Assembly (NCBI GenBank): GCA_051814705.1
Contig: JBPWQW010000001.1
Coordinates: 434,001 to 498,000 of the forward strand
Source: Geojedonia sp051814705
Lineage (GTDB): Bacteria > Bacteroidota > Bacteroidia > Flavobacteriales > Flavobacteriaceae
Length of the DNA stretch: 64,000 nt
Direction of reading: 5' to 3'
In this document: positions 1-8,327 of the stretch, one piece after another
Position numbering within the stretch: position 1 is the stretch's first letter
Layout: each line of letters opens with the position of its first letter
Program-made: the position numbers and the translations under genes
The notes under the pieces: model-generated
What the model was told of the DNA's origin: nothing
Database searches by the model: none
What the model saw: the letters and a program-made list of their open reading frames with translations, nothing else

Positions 1-609
1 TATCATGTAACTGAAGATAATTTATATCTCATCCCAACTGCCGAGGTTCCAGCAACCAACTTGTTTAGGGATAATTTGCTTAACGAATCCGATTTACCAA
101 TTGCTGTTACCGGTTATACTCCGTGTTTCAGGAGGGAAGCGGGAAGTTATGGAGCTCATGTAAGAGGCTTGAACCGATTGCACCAATTTGATAAAGTGGA
201 GATTTTACGTATTGAACACCCCAACAGGTCTTACGCTGCCCTTGAAGACATGGTCAATCACGTAAAAGTAATCTTGAAAGAGCTTAAATTACCCTATCGT
301 ATTTTGCGTTTATGTGGCGGCGATTTAGGGTTTACTTCTGCATTGACTTATGATTTTGAAGTATTTTCAACAGCTCAAGACCGATGGTTGGAAATTTCAT
401 CGGTTTCAAATTTTGAAACGTTTCAGGCTAACCGCTTAAAATTGCGGTTTAAAAACTCCGCAGGTAAAAGTGAACTTTGCCACACCCTTAACGGTAGCTC
501 TTTGGCACTTCCTAGGGTTCTTGCAGGTATTTTAGAAAACTACCAAACTCCAGATGGTATTCAAATTCCTGAAGTTTTAATCCCTTACACAGGATTTGAT
601 AAAATTTAA
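1..609 (+). CDS. serS: Seryl-tRNA synthetase, C-terminal part (5' end outside window)
   Basis: Charges tRNA-Ser with serine in the cytoplasm (class II aminoacyl-tRNA synthetase). The reading frame is open from base 1 and gives about 202 residues, so roughly the first half of a usual ~420-residue enzyme, including the N-terminal coiled-coil arm, lies outside the window. Class II motif 2 is visible as FRREAGSYG near fragment residue 43. Motif 3 is NGSSLALPR near residue 163, followed by the typical SerRS ending with IPEVLIPY. The TTG at 61 is internal, not a start. No defect is visible in the part present. Confidence 0.96.
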   Translation, partial: YHVTEDNLYLIPTAEVPATNLFRDNLLNESDLPIAVTGYTPCFRREAGSYGAHVRGLNRLHQFDKVEILRIEHPNRSYAALEDMVNHVKVILKELKLPYRILRLCGGDLGFTSALTYDFEVFSTAQDRWLEISSVSNFETFQANRLKLRFKNSAGKSELCHTLNGSSLALPRVLAGILENYQTPDGIQIPEVLIPYTGFDKI

Positions 610-703
610 TTTTTGTAAGTTATTTTTTACGATTGTCTGTTGAAATGAATAAAATAGACGTCATTCAACGATTTTCTGTCGTTTTCTTTTGTTTTTTATA
701 AAA

Positions 704-711
704 TATTTTTG
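704..711 (+). promoter_or_regulatory. Bacteroidota -7 promoter element (TATTTTTG)
   Basis: TATTTTTG fits the Bacteroidota TAnnTTTG -7 consensus. A T-rich stretch at 682-690 could stand in for the -33 region, but a clean TTTG at about 20 bases is missing. It lies 33 bases before the ATG at 745. The first bases of the predicted transcript can form a short hairpin (GTTAGT at 714-719 with ACTAAC at 733-738). Confidence 0.45.
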
Positions 712-744
712 AAGTTAGTATTCCAAATAAGAACTAACCTACTT

Positions 745-813
745 ATGAAAAATATAAAACGCATTGTACTACTTGTAACCTTAATTGTTATGGTAAGCAA
801 AGTGTTCTTTTAA
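745..813 (+). CDS. Possible 22-residue hydrophobic peptide
   Basis: An ATG at 745 opens a 22-codon frame starting MKNIKRIVLLV: a lysine/arginine-rich tip followed by a hydrophobic run, as in a tiny membrane peptide or a bare signal anchor. It sits between a -7 element at 704-711 and a hairpin terminator at 918-950, so it may be the only ORF of a ~230-base transcript. I do not recognise a family, and a 22-codon frame can occur by chance. The alternative is that the transcript is a non-coding small RNA. Confidence 0.3.
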   Translation: MKNIKRIVLLVTLIVMVSKVFF

Positions 814-917
814 CAGGAGACTTGTACAACAAAACGATATAATTAAAATAGTTTGCCAATGGGGTTAATTGAATCATTTTTATAATATTATGATTTTAGC
901 ACATTTATTTGAATTGG

Positions 918-950
918 AAATGCCTAAACTTTTGTTTGGGCATTTTTTTT
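918..950 (+). terminator. Intrinsic terminator
   Basis: A 12-base stem (918-929 pairs with 934-945, one G-T pair) with a TTTT loop is followed by a run of eight T. It closes the short unit beginning near 715, or late read-through from serS, before the TPR gene. Confidence 0.8.
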
Positions 951-1008
951 ATAAAAACATTCACAATACTAAAAACTTACTTTAGTTATATTTACATAAA
1001 TTAGAGTC

Positions 1009-2784
1009 ATGAAGAGGTCATTACTGCTTATAGGATTATTGTTTTCGTTAGGTCTATTTTCACAAAGTGAAGACCTTGGGGACGATTATTTTAAACGTGG
1101 GGAATTTGAAAAGGCTTTGATAACTTACCAAAGACTAACCGAAACCAATAACAATACCACCATATTTAATAAAATCATCAGTACGTTGCAACAAATGGAA
1201 CGATATGATGAAGCACATGAAGCTATTGTGGATCGTATTGGCAAATATAAAATACCTACTCTACTAGTGGAATTGGGCTATAACCATCAGTTGAAAGGGG
1301 ATTTGGAATTGGCAAATCAATACTACACTGATGCTATTTCGTCAATTGAGGAAACTCCCATGTACACGCTTAGCATTGCCAATCAATTTGAAACCCACTC
1401 TTTATTGGAACAGGCCATTATTGTATATAAAAAGGGAATGGAATTAATCCCTAACGCCAATTTTAATATTCAATTGGCTCGAATTTATGGCGAACAAGGC
1501 AATGTTGAACTGATGTTTTCAAATTATATAGATTACATAGAAGCAAAACCCGAATTTTTAAATAATGCCAAAAGAGCTTTTAGTGATTTCATTTCAGAAA
1601 ACAAAGACAGTGAAAACAATGTGATCCTAAAAAAACTACTGCTCAAAAAAATTCAAACGCAACCTGATTTTTACTGGTACGAGTTATTAAGCTGGCTGTT
1701 TGTTCAGGAAAAAGAATATGACAAATCGTTTACGCAAGAAAAAGCATTATACAAACGCAACCCCGAAAGCCTTAATCGAATTGTTGAACTCGCTGTAATA
1801 ACCATTAATTCCAAAGCGTACAATACTGCTACTGAAATTTTTAATTATATTCTCGAAAACAGTCTGGATATACCTACGGTCCTCTTGGCGCATCAATATA
1901 TCTTAGATATTGAAATCGCCAATGCCACCAAAAAAGAACTCCCTGTAATTGATAAAAAATATCTCGATTTATTTAAGCAATTTGGAACTTATGAACAAAC
2001 CTTGGCATTGCAATTAGCCTATAGTAACTTTTTAGCCTTACAATTACATAAGCCTGAAGAGGCTAGTCAATTTTTAAAGCAAAGTTTAAAATTGAATCTT
2101 TCAACATTTCAGGAAGCTACTGTAAAACTAAAACTTGGCGATATTTTGGTTTTGCAAGAAAAATTCAACGAAGCTTTAATTTATTATACACAAATTCAAG
2201 CCAATCTAAAAAACAGCACCATTTCTCAAGAAGCCCGTTTTAAAGTGGCCAAAACAAGTTATTATAAAGGTGATTTTGATTGGGCCGAGTCACAGCTTAA
2301 AATATTAAAGTCTTCAACTTCCCAACTTATAGCTAATGATGCCTTGGATTTAAAATTATTGATTTCAGATAATAAATATGATGACTCATTACACGTGGCC
2401 TTGAAATTGTATGCAAAAGCCGATCTTATGGCCTTTCAAAACAATACAGATCAAGCCATTTTACTTTTAGAGACTATATTAACCGAGCACAAAGGTGAAA
2501 GTATTGTTCCTCAAGCTTTGTTTAAACAAGCTCAATTGTTCGAACAAAAAAAACTATATGATAAGGCCATTGGCAACTATCAATCCATTATTACCAATTA
2601 TCGAGATGGTATTTTAGTTGATGATGCCTATTATTTTTTAGCCGAATTGTACACCAATCAATTGGCAGAACCCGAACGGGCAAAACCGCTTTATGAAAAC
2701 ATTATTTTCAACCATCAAGACAGTATTTACTTTGTTGATGCGAGAAAGAAATTTAGGATGCTTCGTGGAGATGCCATAAATTAA
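1009..2784 (+). CDS. Exported tetratricopeptide-repeat protein
   Basis: A 591-residue protein with an N-terminal signal peptide (about residues 1-19, ending LFSQ) and TPR-like helical repeats over most of its length. Examples are ALITYQRLTE near residue 37, repeats around 100-220, and a clear C-terminal set near 500-585 (AIGNYQSIITNY, then RAKPLYENII). TPR arrays bind partner proteins, so a periplasmic scaffold or envelope-assembly role is likely, but no partner is visible. The stop at 2784 is 4 bases before the next ATG, suggesting translational coupling with the GNAT gene. Conserved in flavobacteria as far as I can tell; exact function unknown. Confidence 0.85.
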   Translation: MKRSLLLIGLLFSLGLFSQSEDLGDDYFKRGEFEKALITYQRLTETNNNTTIFNKIISTLQQMERYDEAHEAIVDRIGKYKIPTLLVELGYNHQLKGDLELANQYYTDAISSIEETPMYTLSIANQFETHSLLEQAIIVYKKGMELIPNANFNIQLARIYGEQGNVELMFSNYIDYIEAKPEFLNNAKRAFSDFISENKDSENNVILKKLLLKKIQTQPDFYWYELLSWLFVQEKEYDKSFTQEKALYKRNPESLNRIVELAVITINSKAYNTATEIFNYILENSLDIPTVLLAHQYILDIEIANATKKELPVIDKKYLDLFKQFGTYEQTLALQLAYSNFLALQLHKPEEASQFLKQSLKLNLSTFQEATVKLKLGDILVLQEKFNEALIYYTQIQANLKNSTISQEARFKVAKTSYYKGDFDWAESQLKILKSSTSQLIANDALDLKLLISDNKYDDSLHVALKLYAKADLMAFQNNTDQAILLLETILTEHKGESIVPQALFKQAQLFEQKKLYDKAIGNYQSIITNYRDGILVDDAYYFLAELYTNQLAEPERAKPLYENIIFNHQDSIYFVDARKKFRMLRGDAIN

Positions 2785-2788
2785 TGTG

Positions 2789-3304
2789 ATGCTCATTGCC
2801 GAAACCAACCGATTAATCATCTCAAAAATCAATTTAAAAGATGCCAAGTTTTTTCTTGAACTTGTCAATTCTCCTAATTGGTTAAAATATATAGGCGACA
2901 GACACCTAAAAACAGTCGAACATGCAAAAACCTATTTAAAAAATGGCACTTTAAAAAGCTACGCCGATTTTGGATTTGGTTTTTATAAACTGCAACTTAA
3001 AGAAGAACATACCTCCATTGGTGTTTGCGGACTTATAAAACGAGAACAATTGGATGATGTAGATATTGGCTTTGCATTGCTTCCCGAATATGAATGCAAA
3101 GGATATGGTTATGAAGCCTCGGTTTCCGTTCTAAAACTGGCTAAAGAAAAATTTAACCTTAAAAAAATTTTAGCCATTACACAGCCAACAAATACAAGCT
3201 CAATTAAATTATTGGAGAAATTAGGTCTATCTTACGAAAAAAAGGTGAAACCTTTTGATGATGGCAAAGAACTCCTGTTATTTGCAAAAACTTTAAGGAT
3301 ATGA
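2789..3304 (+). CDS. GNAT family N-acetyltransferase (RimJ/RimL-like)
   Basis: A 171-residue acetyltransferase that would move an acetyl group from acetyl-CoA to an amine. The N-terminus (ETNRLIISKI) resembles the RimJ/RimL/Acetyltransf_3 branch. The glycine-rich acetyl-CoA loop appears as LPEYECKGYGYEA near residues 97-109, followed by TNTSSIKLLEKLGL, the usual C-terminal GNAT helix. I chose ATG at 2789; a GTG at 2786 is in frame directly before it. The 3' end overlaps the ATG of the next gene by four bases (ATGA at 3301). Substrate unknown. Confidence 0.85.
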   Translation: MLIAETNRLIISKINLKDAKFFLELVNSPNWLKYIGDRHLKTVEHAKTYLKNGTLKSYADFGFGFYKLQLKEEHTSIGVCGLIKREQLDDVDIGFALLPEYECKGYGYEASVSVLKLAKEKFNLKKILAITQPTNTSSIKLLEKLGLSYEKKVKPFDDGKELLLFAKTLRI

Positions 3305-3624
3305 TTATTTATAACGTCACTTCAAATGTAGATGCTAGTGTGCACGACAAATGGCTGGTTTGGATTAAAGAACATATACCGCAAGTATTGGCGACAGGTT
3401 GTTTTAATGAAGCGAAATTAACACGGATATTGGTTGATGAAGAGCTTGGAGGTACATCATATTCCGTTCAATACAGAGCTAATTCTAGAGTAGAACTGGA
3501 AACTTATTACAAACTTTATGCCGATGGTTTACGCCAAGATGCCCTAAGACTTTTCGCAGATAAGGTATTATCCTTTAGGACAGAACTTGAAATCATTGAT
3601 GAATATTCGGTTGATTTCAACTAA
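3301..3624 (+). CDS. DUF4286 family protein
   Basis: A 107-residue cytoplasmic protein that I recognise as the DUF4286 family, common in Bacteroidota. It begins MIIYNVTSNVD and has no signal peptide or membrane segment. The sequence suggests a compact alpha/beta ferredoxin-like fold with alternating strands (YSVQYRA) and helices. It overlaps the GNAT stop by four bases and lies 74 bases upstream of rsmA, a neighbourhood I associate with this family. Function unknown. Confidence 0.8.
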   Translation: MIIYNVTSNVDASVHDKWLVWIKEHIPQVLATGCFNEAKLTRILVDEELGGTSYSVQYRANSRVELETYYKLYADGLRQDALRLFADKVLSFRTELEIIDEYSVDFN

Positions 3625-3631
3625 CAAATTT

Positions 3632-3680
3632 GTCATTCCTGCGTGGTCATCGAGCGTAGTCGAACTGAAGGCAGGAATCC
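3632..3680 (+). repeat. REP-like intergenic palindromic repeat
   Basis: GTCATTCCTGC at 3632-3642 is matched by an inverted GCAGGAATCC at 3671-3680, with an inner inverted pair TCGA...TCGA around GCGTAG. Elements of this look (CATTCCTGC...GAGCGTAGTCGAACTGA) are common between genes in flavobacterial chromosomes. It occupies most of the DUF4286-rsmA gap. Confidence 0.6.
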
Positions 3681-3698
3681 ATTAAATTCATAAAATTC

Positions 3699-4484
3699 GT
3701 GGCAAAAAACCAAAATCAAGTCAAAGCAAAAAAACATTTAGGTCAACATTTTTTGACCGATGAATCCATCGCTGAAAAGATAGCAGATTCTTTATCTTTA
3801 AGTGGTTATAACCATATTTTAGAAATTGGTCCGGGCATGGGTGTGCTTACTAAATATTTGCTAAAAAAAGACATTAGCACCCATGTGATCGAAATTGATT
3901 CAGAATCGGTAGCCTATTTAAAAGCCAACTTTCTAAATCTCGATAATAGAATCATTGAAAAAGATTTTTTAAAATTCGACCTCACTCAAGTCTTCAACCA
4001 AGACCCATTTGCCATTATTGGGAACTTTCCTTATAATATATCCTCTCAGATTCTTTTTAAAACCTTGGACATGCGAGCCCAAATACCAGAATTTTCTGGC
4101 ATGTTTCAAAAGGAAGTCGCCCTTCGTATTTGCTCAAAAGAAGGCAATAAGGTTTATGGAATCCTTTCTGTTTTAACTCAGGCTTTTTACGACGCCTCCT
4201 ACTTGTTTACGGTACCATCTTCGGTTTTTAATCCTCCTCCCAAAGTCGAATCGGGAGTACTATTATTAAAACGAAAAGAAAATTACACACTCCCTTGTAA
4301 TGAAATTTTATTCTTTAAGGTTGTGAAAACAGCCTTTCAACAGCGCCGAAAAACACTTCGCAATAGTTTAAAAACTTTCAATTTAAACGATAATTTAAAA
4401 GCAAATAGTATATTTGACAAACGCCCAGAACAATTAAGCGTTACGGCGTTTATTGAACTTACATCGCTAATTGAACAACAGTAA
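3699..4484 (+). CDS. rsmA: 16S rRNA (adenine1518-N6/adenine1519-N6)-dimethyltransferase
   Basis: RsmA/KsgA dimethylates two adjacent adenines in the 3'-terminal hairpin of 16S rRNA during 30S maturation, using S-adenosylmethionine. The 261-residue length is normal. The family opening KKHLGQHFLTD is at residues 11-21, the SAM-binding loop LEIGPGMG at 41-48, and the catalytic NFPY at 109-112 (the family's NLPY/NFPY). The start is GTG at 3699; there is no ATG near the conserved N-terminus. mgtE follows after 11 bases, so the two are probably cotranscribed. Confidence 0.95.
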   Translation: MAKNQNQVKAKKHLGQHFLTDESIAEKIADSLSLSGYNHILEIGPGMGVLTKYLLKKDISTHVIEIDSESVAYLKANFLNLDNRIIEKDFLKFDLTQVFNQDPFAIIGNFPYNISSQILFKTLDMRAQIPEFSGMFQKEVALRICSKEGNKVYGILSVLTQAFYDASYLFTVPSSVFNPPPKVESGVLLLKRKENYTLPCNEILFFKVVKTAFQQRRKTLRNSLKTFNLNDNLKANSIFDKRPEQLSVTAFIELTSLIEQQ

Positions 4485-4495
4485 TTTATTCTAGT

Positions 4496-5869
4496 TTGGC
4501 AGAAGAAAAAGAGAACATACAGTTTCAATTGACTGAGGAACTCATTGAGAAGGTTGAAATACTCATCGAACAAAAAAACGACAGGGAATTACGCAAGCTT
4601 TTAAATGAATTTCACTACGCCGATATTGCTGAAATTCTTGACGAACTCGATCTAGAAGATGCGATCTATGTCATCAAACTTTTAGACTCCGAAACGACCT
4701 CGGACGTCTTAATGGAATTAGGTGAGGATAATAGAGAAAAGGTACTTCGCAACCTTTCGGCCAAAGAAATTGCCGAAGAGATTGAAGAGTTGGATACCGA
4801 TGATGCTGCCGACATCATTTCAGAACTCCCTGAACATCGTCAACGCGAAGTTATTTCGAACATTGCAGACGAGGACCATAAAGCTGAAATCACCGAACTT
4901 TTAGCCTATGATGAAGATACCGCAGGTGGGCTTATGGCAAAAGAACTCGTCAAGGTTTACGAGACTTGGACCGTTGCGGGTTGCTTGCGCAGAATAAGGG
5001 GTCAGGCCGAAAATGTGACCAGGGTGCATTCTATTTATGTAGTTAATAAACAAGAAAAATTAATTGGCCGTTTGTCTTTAAAAGATTTGATCACCGCAAA
5101 AAGCGACCAAAAAATATCTGATATCTATATTTCTAATGTCGATTATGTCAATGTCCACGATGATGCCGAAGATGTTGCCAAAATCATGCAAAAATACGAT
5201 TTGGAAGCTATTCCTGTGGTCGATGACAAACAGGTGTTGTTAGGCCGTATTACCATTGATGATATCGTAGATGTTATTAGAGAGGAAGCGGACAAAGATT
5301 ACCAATTAGCAGCAGGTATTTCTCAAGATGTTGAAGCCGATGACACCATTTGGCAGCTCACAAAGGCGCGATTGCCTTGGTTGCTTATTGGTACATTTGG
5401 AGGCCTTGGCGCTGCTACCATTATTACTGGATTTCAAGCAGAAATGTCCAAATATATCATTCTGTTAAGTTTTATCCCTCTCATTCAGGCAACTGCGGGA
5501 AATGTAGGTGTACAATCCTCAGCCATTGTTGTTCAAGGATTGGCTAACGACACTATAAAAGGAGAAATATTAAAACGCCTGTTAAAAGAATTTGCCCTTG
5601 CTCTAGTTAATGGCATTGCCATTGCCATTGTGGTCTTGTTAATAAGTCATTTTTTCTTTCATACGGCTTATATCATTTCGTTAACCCTTGGGATTGCTAT
5701 AATTACTGTGATTATTATTGCCGCCTTAATTGGAACTTTTATTCCCATATTTTTAGATAAACGGGGCATAGATCCGGCCGTAGCCACAGGGCCTTTTATT
5801 ACTACCAGCAACGACATTTTTGGGATTTTAATTTACTTTTTAATTGCAAAAGTTATCCTTGGCTTCTAA
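4496..5869 (+). CDS. mgtE: MgtE-type magnesium transporter
   Basis: Mg2+ channel of the inner membrane, gated by intracellular Mg2+. At 457 residues it has the standard layout: a superhelical N-terminal domain (~25-135), two CBS domains (~140-260; GRLSLKDLI and EAIPVVDDK are visible), a plug helix, then five membrane segments from ~285. The pore signature GNVGVQSSAIV and the late Asp-Pro motif in GIDPAVATGPFITT are present. The start is TTG at 4496 (MAEEKENIQF); no better start is in frame nearby. It lies 11 bases behind rsmA. No M-box riboswitch is possible in that gap. Confidence 0.93.
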   Translation: MAEEKENIQFQLTEELIEKVEILIEQKNDRELRKLLNEFHYADIAEILDELDLEDAIYVIKLLDSETTSDVLMELGEDNREKVLRNLSAKEIAEEIEELDTDDAADIISELPEHRQREVISNIADEDHKAEITELLAYDEDTAGGLMAKELVKVYETWTVAGCLRRIRGQAENVTRVHSIYVVNKQEKLIGRLSLKDLITAKSDQKISDIYISNVDYVNVHDDAEDVAKIMQKYDLEAIPVVDDKQVLLGRITIDDIVDVIREEADKDYQLAAGISQDVEADDTIWQLTKARLPWLLIGTFGGLGAATIITGFQAEMSKYIILLSFIPLIQATAGNVGVQSSAIVVQGLANDTIKGEILKRLLKEFALALVNGIAIAIVVLLISHFFFHTAYIISLTLGIAIITVIIIAALIGTFIPIFLDKRGIDPAVATGPFITTSNDIFGILIYFLIAKVILGF

Positions 5870-5896
5870 TTAAAATGGCATTAATTTCAGTATCCA

Positions 5897-6262
5897 ATGA
5901 AGACCATTAATATTCAAGAGAAATTTACAAAATTCAGTAAACACTGGCATCCGCATCAAATTGCAATGGTTGATGACATGCAGGTGATTTTAGCTAAATT
6001 AAAAGGTGAGTTTGTATGGCACAGTCACGAGCATGAAGACGAGCTCTTTCAAGTCATTAAAGGAACCCTGTATATGCAATTCCGTGATCGAACAGAGGTC
6101 GTAAATGAAGGTGAACTTATTGTGGTCCCAAAAGGCGTAGAGCATAATCCTTGCACAAAAAATGAGGAGGAAGTACATGTTCTGCTTTTTGAAAAATTGG
6201 CTACCGCCCATACCGGACATGTAATACATGAACGCACGCAAACGCATTATCCTAAAATTTGA
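5897..6262 (+). CDS. Cupin-domain protein
   Basis: A 121-residue single-domain cupin. The metal-binding first motif is seen as W-H-S-H at 41-44 with E49 and G56, and the second motif carries H83 in PKGVEH. This predicts a metal-binding beta-barrel, often a mannose-6-phosphate-isomerase-like or small dioxygenase-like protein. No signal peptide, so cytoplasmic. It starts 27 bases after mgtE and may belong to the same transcript. Substrate unknown. Confidence 0.85.
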   Translation: MKTINIQEKFTKFSKHWHPHQIAMVDDMQVILAKLKGEFVWHSHEHEDELFQVIKGTLYMQFRDRTEVVNEGELIVVPKGVEHNPCTKNEEEVHVLLFEKLATAHTGHVIHERTQTHYPKI

Positions 6263-6265
6263 CTT

Positions 6266-6367
6266 TTGTCATGCCGAACTTGTTTCAGCATCTCATATTA
6301 TCTACATTTGACCATAATTAAAAAGATTCCGCGCTGGAGTTTATCTTGAGCGAAGCTGATAGACAGA
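6266..6367 (+). repeat. Flavobacterial intergenic repeat (TTGTCATGCCGA type)
   Basis: TTGTCATGCCGA at 6266-6277 continues with TTTCAGCATCTC. A second copy of this family, on the minus strand, is at 40869-40908. A further repeat-like segment (GAGTTTATCTTGAGCGAAGC, 6337-6356) runs up to the dehydrogenase start and contains an in-frame TTG (6346) that would give a spurious longer N-terminus. Confidence 0.6.
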
Positions 6368-6375
6368 AAATAAAC

Positions 6376-7344
6376 ATGAAAATTCTTCACCTCGACACCA
6401 ATCATCCTCTTCTAATAAACCAACTTCATGATTTAGGATTTACAAATGATGAAGATTATAGGTCTTCAAAAGAGCTTATTGAAGCTAAAATTGATCGTTA
6501 TGATGGCCTCATTATCCGAAGCCGTTTTAGTATTGACCGACAATTTTTAGATTCAGCCAAAAACTTAAAATTTATTGGCCGTGTTGGCGCTGGCCTTGAA
6601 AACATTGATTGCGATTACGCCCTTAAAAAAGGGGTTGAACTTATAGCTGCTCCCGAAGGTAACCGAAATGCCGTTGGTGAGCATGCTTTGGGAATGCTCC
6701 TATCCTTGTTTAACAAACTCAATAAAGCTGACCGAGAGGTGCGAGAAGGCAAATGGCTGCGCGAAGCAAACCGTGGAATAGAGCTCGATGGCAGAACTAT
6801 TGGGATTATTGGATATGGCAATATGGGAAAAGCGTTTGCCAAAAAACTTCGCGGTTTTGATGTCACCGTACTTTGTTATGATATTAAACCCAATGTGGGA
6901 GATCAAAACTGTAAGCAAGTTACCTTGGAAGAACTACAAACCAAAGCAGATGTTGTGAGTTTACATACGCCACAAACCCCTTTAACTTTAGGAATGATCA
7001 ATTCCAAGTTTATCAACCAGTTTCAAAAACCCTTTTGGTTGATCAATACTGCTCGCGGTAAAAGTCTAGTCACAAAAGATCTGATCACTGCTTTAAAATC
7101 TGGTAAAATACTTGGTGCTGGTTTGGATGTTTTGGAATATGAAAAGGCTTCTTTTGAAGATATGTTCTCATCATCTTCTGGTTCAAGTACAGTCGAGAAC
7201 ATACCAAGCGACTTTAAGTATTTAATTCAAGCCGAAAACGTCCTGCTTACACCCCATGTTGCAGGTTGGACAATAGAAAGTAAAGAAAAACTAGCTCAGA
7301 CTATAGTGGATAAAATCAAGTCTAAATTTTGCCCCTTCGAGTGA
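6376..7344 (+). CDS. D-isomer-specific 2-hydroxyacid dehydrogenase (NAD-dependent)
   Basis: A 322-residue cytoplasmic oxidoreductase of the phosphoglycerate dehydrogenase-like family. The Rossmann glycine motif GYGNMG is at residues 146-151. Likely catalytic residues are Arg227 in NTARG, Glu254 or Glu256 in DVLEYE, and His294 in LTPHVAGW. The serine-rich insert near 265-272 is unusual, and there is no C-terminal ACT domain, so it is not a classical regulated SerA. I chose ATG at 6376; the upstream in-frame TTG at 6346 lies in repeat DNA. Substrate uncertain (phosphoglycerate, hydroxypyruvate or lactate are possible). Confidence 0.9.
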   Translation: MKILHLDTNHPLLINQLHDLGFTNDEDYRSSKELIEAKIDRYDGLIIRSRFSIDRQFLDSAKNLKFIGRVGAGLENIDCDYALKKGVELIAAPEGNRNAVGEHALGMLLSLFNKLNKADREVREGKWLREANRGIELDGRTIGIIGYGNMGKAFAKKLRGFDVTVLCYDIKPNVGDQNCKQVTLEELQTKADVVSLHTPQTPLTLGMINSKFINQFQKPFWLINTARGKSLVTKDLITALKSGKILGAGLDVLEYEKASFEDMFSSSSGSSTVENIPSDFKYLIQAENVLLTPHVAGWTIESKEKLAQTIVDKIKSKFCPFE

Positions 7345-7423
7345 AATTCATTTGCTCCTGATAGAATTTTGATGAGACTAAAACCACTCTACCTGTCCTG
7401 ACTTTATTTCTTATTTTTAAACT

Positions 7424-7834
7424 ATGAGAAAAACAGTTTTGGTTTTTGGATTGCTTATCGTGGCCTTGCTGTTGCTCTTTCAATTGAGTCGTTACACAAT
7501 CATGTCGGGACAAATCAACATTGAAATTGCAATAGCGTTTTTTGCTGTTCTTTTCTTTTTTATTGGGATTTATCTCAACAAAAAGAGCTTAGATAAAAAG
7601 CACCTGCCCAAAACAGAAATTGATCATCAAAAAATCAAGGCTTTAGACATTAGCAATCGTGAATACGAGGTGCTTCAAGGGATTTCAAACGGCCTGTCTA
7701 ATAAAGAAATTGCAGATAAACTTTATCTTTCCGAAAGCACAATAAAAACTCATGTGTCCAATCTCCTATTAAAGCTAAATGCCAAGCGCCGAACGCAAGC
7801 GATACAAATCGCTAAAGCCTTCCAAATTATTTAA
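7424..7834 (+). CDS. Membrane-anchored LuxR-type helix-turn-helix regulator
   Basis: A 136-residue protein with two predicted membrane helices (about 4-21 and 32-51) followed by a GerE/LuxR winged DNA-binding domain at about 75-133. The typical recognition region is EIADKLYLSESTIKTHVSNL. There is no receiver or ligand-binding domain, so the DNA-binding domain would be held at the inner face of the membrane. It stands alone, 79 bases after the dehydrogenase, and its targets are unknown. A TATTTTTA shortly upstream is only a weak -7 match. Confidence 0.85.
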   Translation: MRKTVLVFGLLIVALLLLFQLSRYTIMSGQINIEIAIAFFAVLFFFIGIYLNKKSLDKKHLPKTEIDHQKIKALDISNREYEVLQGISNGLSNKEIADKLYLSESTIKTHVSNLLLKLNAKRRTQAIQIAKAFQII

Positions 7835-7915
7835 ATTGCTTATTTTTAGATGAAAGTACGATGAATTTGGTACTTTAGTATGAGCTTAATTTCAGGCAAC
7901 CCATCTACTTTTGAC

Positions 7916-7923
7916 CTATTAAC
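7916..7923 (+). promoter_or_regulatory. Candidate -7 element (TACTTTTG)
   Basis: TACTTTTG matches TAnnTTTG and lies 14 bases before the ATG at 7938. A clear -33 TTTG is not seen. It could drive the five-gene run 7938-9984. Confidence 0.4.
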
Positions 7924-7937
7924 TAAAACTAAACGAT

Positions 7938-8309
7938 ATGAAAGTAGGAGCCTTTTCTATGAGCCTTAGTGTTAAAGACCTTAATAGGTCAAAAACATTT
8001 TATGAAGCTCTTGGATTTAATGTTTTTGCCGGAAGCATGCAACATAACTATCTCGTCATGAAAAACGGAAATGCCTTAATTGGTTTATTTCAAGGTATGT
8101 TTGAAAATAACATCATAACCTTTAATCCCGGTTGGGATGAAAATGCCAACGCACTAGATTCTTTTACCGATGTTAGAAAAATTCAGCAGCATCTGAAATC
8201 AAAAAATATAATATTGACTTCAGAAGCCGATGAGAAATCGACTGGTCCAGCTAGTATAGTCTGTGTCGATCCAGACGGGAATACGATTCTATTTGATCAA
8301 CATATTTAA
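7938..8309 (+). CDS. VOC superfamily (glyoxalase-like) protein
   Basis: A 123-residue single-unit VOC protein with the paired beta-alpha-beta-beta-beta pattern: SMSLSVKDLNRSKTFYEALGF at the start (first module) and VCVDPDGNTILFDQH at the end (second module). VOC proteins act as metal-dependent isomerases, dioxygenases or drug-binding proteins, usually as dimers. First of a plus-strand run of five small genes. No substrate can be assigned. Confidence 0.85.
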   Translation: MKVGAFSMSLSVKDLNRSKTFYEALGFNVFAGSMQHNYLVMKNGNALIGLFQGMFENNIITFNPGWDENANALDSFTDVRKIQQHLKSKNIILTSEADEKSTGPASIVCVDPDGNTILFDQHI

Positions 8310-8327
8310 TCATTTACCTTATAGATT

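Larger units (their letters stand above)
610..1008. other. 399-base gap between serS and the TPR gene
   Basis: The gap holds one candidate short transcription unit: a -7 promoter element at 704-711, a possible 22-codon ORF at 745-813 and a strong hairpin terminator at 918-950. A weak -7-like TATATTTA at 987-994 precedes the TPR gene. No tRNA fold or recognisable riboswitch was seen. The first ~90 bases after serS are AT-rich without a clear serS terminator. Confidence 0.6.

Noticed and set aside
4485..4495. M-box magnesium riboswitch before mgtE
   Set aside because: The gap to rsmA is only 11 bases.
6346..6375. Ten-residue N-terminal extension of the 2-hydroxyacid dehydrogenase from TTG
   Set aside because: The extension is encoded in repeat DNA and does not belong to the family's conserved start.
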